Source: Methylococcus sp. EFPC2
Lineage (GTDB): Bacteria > Pseudomonadota > Gammaproteobacteria > Methylococcales > Methylococcaceae
Assembly (NCBI RefSeq): GCF_016925495.1
Contig: NZ_CP070491.1
Location: 2,976,001 to 3,040,000 of the forward strand
Direction: 5' to 3'
DNA length: 64,000 nt
Part shown: piece after piece, positions 52,312-61,499 of the stretch
Layout: each line of letters starts with the position of its first letter
Position numbering within the stretch: the first letter of the stretch is position 1
The notes under the pieces: model-generated
Told to the model about the DNA's origin: nothing
Databases searched by the model: none
Seen by the model: only the letters and a program-made list of their open reading frames with translations
Position numbers and translations under genes: made by a program

Positions 52312-54168
52312 TCAAGGGGATGACGAGCCGTCATGGCCGTTGAGGTAATAATCCATGAGCTTGCGCGCGATCGGAGCGGCAACGGAGCCGCCGTGACTGC
52401 CGTTTTCGGCGAGCGCCACGACGGCGATCCGCGGGGCCTCGGCCGGCGCGAAGGCGATGAACCAGGCGTGGTCCTTGAGCTTGTCCTTCACGCGCATGCG
52501 CTTGTAATCCTGGTCTTGACGCACGCTGAACACCTGGGCCGTGCCGGTCTTGCCGGCGACGCGATAAGCGAGGCCGGGAGCGATCAGCTTGGCCGTGCCG
52601 CGCTGGCTGTGCACCACGTCCGTCATGGCATCGACCACGGTATGCCAGTTGTTGGGCGAGATGTGCAAGTTCTCGCCTTTGACGGGGGGATGCGGGTTTT
52701 CCACCCCGGGCGGAGCGTCCATTTTGGCAACCAGGCGCGGCGTGACCAGCCGGCCCTGGTTGGCCAGGCTCGCCACCGCCCGGGCGAGCTGCATCGGCGT
52801 AACGGACACATAGCCCTGGCCGATGCCGGCGATCACCGTCTCGCCTGCAAACCAGGGCTGCTTGCGGTATTTGCGCTTCCATTCCGGAGAGGGGTAGAGG
52901 CCGGGTTTTTCGCCGTCCAGGTCGACGCCGGTTTCCCGGCCGAAGCCGAAACGCTGCATGAAATCGTGCATGCGGTCTATGCCCAGTTGCAGGGCCAGTT
53001 GGTAGAAATAGACGTCGCAGGACTGGGTGATGGCCGACTGCATGTCCACGGAACCGTGGCCGAATTTGGTCCAGTCGCGGTATTTGTGCGAGGAACCGGG
53101 CAGGCGAAAGTAGCCGGGGCAGAAGATCCTGCCCCCCGCACCGATTTGTCCCGTCTCCAATCCCGCCAGAGCCATGAAGGGCTTGACCGTGGAGCCCGGC
53201 GGATAGATGCCGCGCAGCACGCGGTTGTACAGCGGACGGTCGGGCGAGGCCTGCAGGGCTTCATAATCGGCCCGGCGTATGCCCTGGATGAAGGGATTGG
53301 GATCGAAGCTGGGTTTGCTGACCAGGGCCAGCACCTGGCCGGTCGCCGGATCCAGCGCGACCACCGCGCCGTTGTAATCGCCCAGGGCGTCGTAGGCGAT
53401 CTTCTGCATCTTGATGTCCAGGCTCAGATGCAGATCCGCGCCGGACTGGGGTTCGTTCTGGCCGATCACGTTGATCGACCGGCCTTCCACGTTGGTTTCC
53501 AGTTCCTCGTAGCCGGTCTTGCCGTGCAGCACCGATTCGTAGGCCTTTTCCACGCCGTTCTTGCCGATGTGGTAGGTGCCGCTGTAGACGGAGGGGTCGA
53601 GCTGCTGCAGTTCGGCCTCGCTGATGCGGCCGACATAGCCGACCACATGGGCGGTGAGCTCGCCGTAAGGGTAAGTGCGCAGCAGCCGGGCCTTGACCTC
53701 GACGCCCGGGAAATGGGGCATGCGCACCGAAAAGCGGGCGATCTCCTCCTCGCTGAGCTGCAGGCGCAGGGGCACGCTCTCGAAAGTCTTGCGGCGATGG
53801 CGCAGGGCGTGGAAGCGGGCGATCTCCTCGTCGCTGACGTTGAGCAGAGTCTTCAGCTCCGCCAGGGTGGCGTTCAGGTCGGACGTGCGGTCGGGAATGA
53901 TTTCCAGGCTGTAGGTCGGGATATTGTCGGCCAGCACTTCGCCGTTGCGGTCATAAATCATGCCGCGCGTGGGCGGCAGCGGGGCGATCTTCACCCAGTT
54001 GTCGCGCGACAGCGTCGCATAGTGTTCGTGCCCCACGACCTGCAGGTAGACCAGCCGGAGCACCAGCCCCGCCGTGGCCAGGACGATGAAGATGACGCTG
54101 GCGACGATGCGGTTGAGGAACAGGCGGTTTTCGTAGAAACGGTCCTTGGGGTTGAAGTCGAGGTTCAT
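52312..54168 (-). CDS. mrdA: Penicillin-binding protein 2 (elongasome transpeptidase)
   Basis: A 618-residue class B PBP. A membrane helix at about residues 17-38 is followed by the pedestal (PBP dimerisation) domain and the transpeptidase domain. Active-site motifs are visible: PPGSTVKP with the nucleophile Ser and Lys, TQSCDVYFYQLALQLG with the SxN-type motif, and AGKTGTAQV. It crosslinks new wall for rod growth together with RodA and MreBCD. I used the ATG at 54168 (MNLDFNPKDRF); a GTG five codons earlier is possible. It lies 33 bp after mreD. Confidence 0.96.
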   Translation of the reverse strand: MNLDFNPKDRFYENRLFLNRIVASVIFIVLATAGLVLRLVYLQVVGHEHYATLSRDNWVKIAPLPPTRGMIYDRNGEVLADNIPTYSLEIIPDRTSDLNATLAELKTLLNVSDEEIARFHALRHRRKTFESVPLRLQLSEEEIARFSVRMPHFPGVEVKARLLRTYPYGELTAHVVGYVGRISEAELQQLDPSVYSGTYHIGKNGVEKAYESVLHGKTGYEELETNVEGRSINVIGQNEPQSGADLHLSLDIKMQKIAYDALGDYNGAVVALDPATGQVLALVSKPSFDPNPFIQGIRRADYEALQASPDRPLYNRVLRGIYPPGSTVKPFMALAGLETGQIGAGGRIFCPGYFRLPGSSHKYRDWTKFGHGSVDMQSAITQSCDVYFYQLALQLGIDRMHDFMQRFGFGRETGVDLDGEKPGLYPSPEWKRKYRKQPWFAGETVIAGIGQGYVSVTPMQLARAVASLANQGRLVTPRLVAKMDAPPGVENPHPPVKGENLHISPNNWHTVVDAMTDVVHSQRGTAKLIAPGLAYRVAGKTGTAQVFSVRQDQDYKRMRVKDKLKDHAWFIAFAPAEAPRIAVVALAENGSHGGSVAAPIARKLMDYYLNGHDGSSSP

Positions 54169-54201
54169 GCGTAAAGCCGGCACCCCGTGCGCGGACTGGA
54201 T

Positions 54202-54687
54202 TCAGAATATGTTGAAGTAGCGCCGGACGCGCCGCAGGAGGACGAACAGGAACGGCCATAGGATCGCGCCGAACAAGGACGGCAGCCAGTAGCGCGCGTC
54301 GACGTTGGCGGCCGCCTTGACGCTTTGGGTCCAGAACATCAGCACCTGCCCCGTGAGCAATAAACCCAACACCGTCATGGCTTGCTGCGACAAGGGATAA
54401 AGCCGCAGCCGCCGGTGAAGGCGTATGCAGAAATAAGCCGTCAGCGAATAGATCAGCGCGTGCTGGCCCATCAGGCGGCCGGTCAGGACGTCGGCCAACA
54501 GGCCGGCGAACCAGGCGGTGCCCACGCCGACCCGTTCCGGGATCGCCATGTTCCAGTAAATCAGGCACAACAACACCCAATCCGGATTGTACACGGACAG
54601 CTCGTGCGGAAAGGGCAGAATGCGCATGACCATCGCCAGCATCAGGCTGACGAAGACCACGGGATAGGCGCTGCTACTTTGCGGCAT
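54202..54687 (-). CDS. mreD: Rod-shape-determining protein MreD
   Basis: A 161-residue integral membrane protein of the elongasome with about five helices. Recognisable parts are FVSLMLAMVMRILPFPHELSVYNPDWVLLCLIYWNMAIPERVGVG, TAWFAGLLADVLTGRLMGQHALIYSLTAYF and the C-terminal WPFLFVLLRRVRRYFNIF. The ATG at 54687 lies 14 bp inside the end of mreC; longer frames from 55041 read through mreC in another phase and are false. It links MreC and the PBP2-RodA enzymes at the membrane. Confidence 0.93.
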   Translation of the reverse strand: MPQSSSAYPVVFVSLMLAMVMRILPFPHELSVYNPDWVLLCLIYWNMAIPERVGVGTAWFAGLLADVLTGRLMGQHALIYSLTAYFCIRLHRRLRLYPLSQQAMTVLGLLLTGQVLMFWTQSVKAAANVDARYWLPSLFGAILWPFLFVLLRRVRRYFNIF

Positions 54688-55573
54688 GAGGCTTTTCCGG
54701 CGGTCCGGCGTTTTCCGGCTTGTGCGTCTCGGGTCCGTCCGGTATGCGCGGTATGGGCTCCGATTTGCTCCACACCAGCAGCAGCTCGCGGTTGCGATCG
54801 AGCTGCGCGACCGGCGTCGCCGTGACCTTGGCGAAGGGACTGGCCTGCGACGACACCGCATTGACGGTGGCGACCGGATAGCCCTGGGGGAACAGCCCGC
54901 CCATGCCGGACGTAACCAGCAGGTCGCCCGGCTGGATGTCTGCGTTGCCGGTGAGATAAGGCAGCGACAGCTTGTCGATCTGGCCGGTGCCCAGCGCGAT
55001 GGTGCGCAGGCCGTTGCGGTTGACCTGCACGGGTATCGCATGGTTCGGGTCGGTGATGAGCATGACCTCGGCGCTGTAGGGCGTGACGCGCAGCACCTGG
55101 CCGACCACGCCGTGCGCGTCCATCACCGGCTGACCGGGATAGGCGCCGAAGCGGCTGCCCTTGTTCACCACCACCACGTGCTCGTAGGGCGCCAGGTTGA
55201 CCGCCAGCAGTTCGGCGATCTGTACCTGCTCGCCCAACTTGAACGACGTTTCCAGCAGGCCGCGCAGGCGGATGTTCTCCTGCTCCAGCGCCTCGAAGCG
55301 CAGCAGCCGGGTGTTGAGCACGGCGAGCTCTTCCGCCATGGCCTCGTTTTCGTCGCGCAGGCGCGCGTTGTCCGCGAAGATGCTCTTCAAGTCCTGGAAC
55401 AGGCGCACGGGCGAACTGACCAGCTGCTGAAGCGGATACACGCTGACCGCGAACGGTGTGCGCAGATCCGGCCACAGCGACTGCTTCTCCACGACCAGCA
55501 AGGCCAGCGAGGCAAACACGCAGACGAACAGCCTGAAGTTGAGGGAAGGCCCTTTGAGAAAGATCGGTTTGAT
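54674..55573 (-). CDS. mreC: Rod-shape-determining protein MreC (apparent ATC start)
   Basis: A periplasmic scaffold protein of the elongasome, 299 residues if read from 55573. It has an N-terminal membrane helix, a coiled coil at about residues 67-107 (DNARLRDENEAMAEELAVLNTRLLRFEALEQEN) and the beta domain (VVVNKGSRFGAYPGQPVMDAHGVVGQV). The first normal start is a GTG at 55519, but the codons before it read KPIFLKGPSLNFRLFV, the conserved MreC opening (KPIFSRGPSLQIRL in E. coli). The codon at the expected Met position is ATC, with GGGG 7 bp upstream, and no ATG, GTG or TTG precedes it in this frame down from mreB. Either ATC is used or the base differs from the true sequence. Confidence 0.9.
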   Translation of the reverse strand: MKPIFLKGPSLNFRLFVCVFASLALLVVEKQSLWPDLRTPFAVSVYPLQQLVSSPVRLFQDLKSIFADNARLRDENEAMAEELAVLNTRLLRFEALEQENIRLRGLLETSFKLGEQVQIAELLAVNLAPYEHVVVVNKGSRFGAYPGQPVMDAHGVVGQVLRVTPYSAEVMLITDPNHAIPVQVNRNGLRTIALGTGQIDKLSLPYLTGNADIQPGDLLVTSGMGGLFPQGYPVATVNAVSSQASPFAKVTATPVAQLDRNRELLLVWSKSEPIPRIPDGPETHKPENAGPPEKPHAAK

Positions 55574-55606
55574 GGCGCTGCCCCGCCGCGACTCGGGATG
55601 GCCGGA

Positions 55607-56734
<1,128 letters not shown>

Positions 56735-56753
56735 TCAATAATGAGAGAGCCCC

Positions 56754-57041
56754 ATGTCTTTAAGTGCCGAAGAGGTCAACAAAATCGCCTGGCTGGCCCG
56801 CATCGCCATCGATCCCGACAAGGTGGAGGCTTACGCCCACGACTTGTCCGGCATCCTCGACTTCGTCGAACAGATGAGCACCGTCGACACCGCCGGCGTT
56901 CCGCCCATGGCCCATCCCATGGACCAGGCCCAGCGCCTGCGGGTTGACGAGGCGACCGAGCCCAACCAGCGCGAATTGTTCCAATCCCACGCCCCCCTGG
57001 TGGAAGCCGGGCTTTATCTGGTGCCCAAGGTCATCGAATAA
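56754..57041 (+). CDS. gatC: Aspartyl/glutamyl-tRNA amidotransferase subunit C
   Basis: The 95-residue small subunit of GatCAB, which converts misacylated Glu-tRNA-Gln or Asp-tRNA-Asn to the correct amide form. It wraps around GatA and stabilises the complex. The sequence MSLSAEEVNKIAWLARIAIDPDKVEAYAHDLSGILDFVEQM is typical, and it ends in the usual GLYLVPKVIE-type tail. GAGAG lies upstream of the ATG. It is first in the gatCAB operon, 63 bp before gatA. Confidence 0.96.
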   Translation: MSLSAEEVNKIAWLARIAIDPDKVEAYAHDLSGILDFVEQMSTVDTAGVPPMAHPMDQAQRLRVDEATEPNQRELFQSHAPLVEAGLYLVPKVIE

Positions 57042-57104
57042 AGTCGGCCGGGTTAGCGCAACCCGACCCACGAAACCCACGATGTTCCTGCCGAGATCGA
57101 ATTC

Positions 57105-58559
<1,455 letters not shown>

Positions 58560-58574
58560 AGAGGTCTAGCCAAA

Positions 58575-60008
58575 ATGGAGTGGGAAACCGTCATCGGGTT
58601 GGAAGTTCACGCCCAACTCGCCACCAAGTCCAAGATATTCTCCGCCGCGGCCACCGCCTTCGGCGCCGAGCCCAATACTCAGGCCTGCGCGGTCGACTTA
58701 GGCCTGCCCGGCGTGTTGCCGGTGCTGAACGCCGAAGCCGTGCGCATGGCCGTGAAGTTCGGCCTCGCCATCGGTGCGCACATCGCGCCGCGTTCGGTGT
58801 TCGCGCGCAAGAACTACTTTTATCCCGACCTGCCCAAGGGCTACCAGATCAGCCAGTACGACCTGCCGGTGGTCGGCAATGGCCATCTCGACATCCTGGT
58901 CGACGGCGAGGCCAAGACCGTGGGCATCACCCGCGCCCACCTGGAGGAAGACGCCGGCAAGTCGCTGCACGAGGATTTCCATGGGCTGACCGGCATCGAC
59001 CTGAACCGCGCCGGCACGCCGCTGCTGGAAATCGTCTCCGAGCCCGATCTGCGTTCGGCCAAGGAGGCGGTGGCCTATCTGAAGAAACTGCACGCCCTGG
59101 TGCGTTATCTGGAAATCTGCGACGGCAACATGCAGGAAGGTTCGTTCCGCTGCGACGCCAACGTATCCGTACGCCCCAAGGGACAGAAGGAATTCGGCAC
59201 CCGCGCGGAAATCAAGAACGTCAATTCCTTCCGCTTCGTCGAGAAGGCCATCAACTACGAGATCGAACGGCAGATCGAGCTGATCGAATCGGGCGGCCAG
59301 GTGGTGCAGGAAACCCGGCTGTACGACGCCAACAAGGACGAAACCCGTTCCATGCGGACCAAGGAAGAGGCCAACGACTACCGCTATTTCCCCGACCCCG
59401 ATTTGTTGCCGCTGGAGATCCACGGCGATTTCATCGCAGCGGTGAAGCAAGGCTTGCCGGAATTGCCGGACGAGAAGCGCGATCGCTTCGAGTCGCAATA
59501 TGGCTTGAACGACTACGACGCCACCGTGCTGACCGCCACGCGCGAACTGGCCGACTACTACGAAGCCGTGGTCGAAGCGTCGAACAGCGACGCCAAGCTC
59601 TGCGCCAACTGGGTGATGGGCGATCTGTCCGCCGCACTCAACAAGGCCGGGCTGGAAATCGACCAGAGCCCGGTAGACTCCGTCCGTCTGGCCGGACTGG
59701 TGCAACGCATCGCCGACGACACCATTTCCGGCAAGATCGCCAAGCAAGTGTTCGAAGCGCTGTGGGAATCGGACAAGACCGCCGATGCCGTCATCGAGGA
59801 GCAAGGCCTCAAGCAGATCACCGACACGAGCGCCATCGAGGCCATCATCGACCAGATCATCGCCGCCAATCCGGATCAGGTGACGCAATACCGCGCCGGC
59901 AAGGACAAGCTGTTCGGCTTCTTCGTCGGCCAGGCCATGAAAGCCACCGGCGGCAAGGCCAATCCGGGCCAGCTCAACGACTTGTTGAAGGCCAAGCTGC
60001 AAGCTTAG
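58575..60008 (+). CDS. gatB: Aspartyl/glutamyl-tRNA amidotransferase subunit B
   Basis: The 477-residue subunit that phosphorylates and amidates the misacylated tRNA. It starts [23 protein letters not shown]. The catalytic cradle holds [15 protein letters not shown] and [16 protein letters not shown], and the C-terminal YqeY-like tail domain ends [25 protein letters not shown] lies before the ATG. It completes the operon. The presence of GatCAB means that tRNA-Gln, tRNA-Asn or both are charged by the indirect route in this organism; which of them cannot be told here. Confidence 0.97.
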   Translation: MEWETVIGLEVHAQLATKSKIFSAAATAFGAEPNTQACAVDLGLPGVLPVLNAEAVRMAVKFGLAIGAHIAPRSVFARKNYFYPDLPKGYQISQYDLPVVGNGHLDILVDGEAKTVGITRAHLEEDAGKSLHEDFHGLTGIDLNRAGTPLLEIVSEPDLRSAKEAVAYLKKLHALVRYLEICDGNMQEGSFRCDANVSVRPKGQKEFGTRAEIKNVNSFRFVEKAINYEIERQIELIESGGQVVQETRLYDANKDETRSMRTKEEANDYRYFPDPDLLPLEIHGDFIAAVKQGLPELPDEKRDRFESQYGLNDYDATVLTATRELADYYEAVVEASNSDAKLCANWVMGDLSAALNKAGLEIDQSPVDSVRLAGLVQRIADDTISGKIAKQVFEALWESDKTADAVIEEQGLKQITDTSAIEAIIDQIIAANPDQVTQYRAGKDKLFGFFVGQAMKATGGKANPGQLNDLLKAKLQA

Positions 60009-60113
60009 GAAAGCCGGGCGGGCGGCTTAGCGAGCCTGAGCATGACCCGCCCGCGACGCTGTCGGCTAGCAGACGAAGTTAACGACCACCACCCGCGGTG
60101 TAAGGCGCTTCTT

Positions 60114-60119
60114 TATAAT
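60114..60119 (+). promoter_or_regulatory. Candidate -10 box of the SMR exporter gene
   Basis: A perfect TATAAT lies 47 bp before the start codon of the SMR gene; no convincing -35 is seen at 16-18 bp. A short stem CCGCG/CGCGG (60120-60135) follows directly. I looked for a guanidine riboswitch here and did not find one. Confidence 0.4.
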
Positions 60120-60165
60120 CCGCGCAGCCACGCGGGGTCATACAATTTTTAGGCTAGGTCAAGCA

Positions 60166-60486
60166 ATGGGTTGGTTACTGTTGTTCGCGGCGGGTTGTTC
60201 GGAGATCGTGTTCGCTTTGAGCCTTAAATATAACGAGGGCTTCACCCGCTTATGGCCGAGCGTCATCACGGCCATTTCCGGCCTGGGCAGCTTTTATTTG
60301 CTGATGCTTTCGATCAAGACGCTGCCACTGGGAACGGCCTATGCGGTCTGGACCGGAATGGGCGCCGTGGGAGTCGCCGTCCTGGGAATCATCCTGTTCA
60401 AGGAGTCCACGGACTGGGTGAGGATGCTATCGATTTTGATGATAGTGCTGGGCATCGTCGGCTTGAAGCTCACCCACACCGAGTAA
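60166..60486 (+). CDS. SMR family exporter, Gdx/SugE type
   Basis: A 106-residue, four-helix small multidrug resistance protein. The essential Glu is at position 13 (AAGCSEIVFALSLKY). The segment GTAYAVWTGMGAVGVAVLGIILFKES matches the guanidinium-exporter (Gdx, formerly SugE) branch rather than EmrE. It probably exports guanidinium in exchange for protons as an antiparallel dimer. It is transcribed alone, 157 bp after gatB. Gdx versus broader quaternary-ammonium export is not fully separable from sequence alone. Confidence 0.88.
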   Translation: MGWLLLFAAGCSEIVFALSLKYNEGFTRLWPSVITAISGLGSFYLLMLSIKTLPLGTAYAVWTGMGAVGVAVLGIILFKESTDWVRMLSILMIVLGIVGLKLTHTE

Positions 60487-60548
60487 CCGACCCGTCGCCG
60501 GATTCGGCAAACTCTCGGTGGACTGACGCGCCATTTCCGCGAACGGGC

Positions 60549-61499
60549 CTAGCTGGCTGGGAGCTCACCGTTCAGCATCGGCTTATTGCCGTCGAGGTGA
60601 ACGCGGACGAAGCGGCTGCCTTCCTTGCGCACGAAGTCGGCGAACTCCTTGCTGACGATGGATGGCCGCTTACCGGCCCTCTGCACGATGTACCACTGCC
60701 GGAGGATGGGAAACGATTGCACGTCCAGGATGATGACCCGGCCGTCTTCCAGTTCCCTGTCCACGGTATGCACCGACACGATGCCCAGCCCCAGGCCGAC
60801 CTCGACGCCCTGCTTGATGGCGCCGTTGGTGTTCATTTCCATGCTGTTGGCGATGTTGAAACCTTGTTCCGCCAGGAAGCGCTCCAATGAAGTCCGCGTA
60901 CCTGAGCCCTGCTCCCGCATCAAAAAGGTCTCGTGCTTCAGTTCCTCGAGTGCGATGTCTCGGCGCCCGGCCAGCGGATGGTCGGGCGGGGCGATGACCA
61001 CCAGGGGATTTTCCATGAATGGCTCGGCGAGCAGATCCTGGTCTTCCGGCGGCTGGCCCATGAGCACGATGTCGGCCTCGTTGTCTTCCAGCAACCGCAG
61101 CAGGCCCTTGCGGTTGGTCACCTTGAAGCTGACCTGGACCTTGGGGTAGCTGCGGCAGAAATCGGCCAGCAGGCGGATGGCGAAATAGTGCACCGTGCTG
61201 GCCACGGCCACCACCAGTTTGCCACCTTCGGTGCCTTTCAGGGCCTCGATGAGTTGTTCGGCTTCGTCCAGCTGGACGGAAATATTGCGGCTGATGCGAT
61301 AGATCTCTTCGCCCGCCTGCGTCAGATAGATCTTCTTACCCAGCCGCTCGAACAGTGGCAGGCCGACCATTTCCTCGAACTGCTTGATCTGCATGGACAC
61401 CGCCGGCTGCGTGAGGTAGAGCTCCTCGGCGGCACGGGTGAAGCTCAAACGCCGGGCGACCCGTTCGAAGACTTTCAGTTGGCGCAGGGTGATGTTCAT
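60549..61499 (-). CDS. LysR-family regulator, CbbR-like
   Basis: A 316-residue LysR-type transcription factor. The helix-turn-helix is at about residues 5-65 (LRQLKVFERVARRLSFTRAAEELYLTQPAVSMQIKQFEEMVGLPLFERLGKKIYLT as a whole, with the recognition helix at AVSMQIKQ). The effector domain follows (VVAVASTVHYFAIRLLADF). The N-terminal half is very like CbbR regulators of Calvin-cycle genes in autotrophs and methanotrophs. No RuBisCO gene is within view, so the target is inference. Its ATG overlaps the stop of the upstream GGDEF-EAL gene as ATGA, which couples the two. An earlier in-frame start at 61607 lies inside that gene and is rejected. Confidence 0.88.
   Translation of the reverse strand: MNITLRQLKVFERVARRLSFTRAAEELYLTQPAVSMQIKQFEEMVGLPLFERLGKKIYLTQAGEEIYRISRNISVQLDEAEQLIEALKGTEGGKLVVAVASTVHYFAIRLLADFCRSYPKVQVSFKVTNRKGLLRLLEDNEADIVLMGQPPEDQDLLAEPFMENPLVVIAPPDHPLAGRRDIALEELKHETFLMREQGSGTRTSLERFLAEQGFNIANSMEMNTNGAIKQGVEVGLGLGIVSVHTVDRELEDGRVIILDVQSFPILRQWYIVQRAGKRPSIVSKEFADFVRKEGSRFVRVHLDGNKPMLNGELPAS

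Noticed and set aside
60009-60165. Guanidine riboswitch upstream of the Gdx/SugE-type gene
   Set aside because: I looked for the paired ACGR-loop hairpins of the guanidine-II class and for the other guanidine classes and saw none; a TATAAT only 47 bp from the start leaves little room for a leader.
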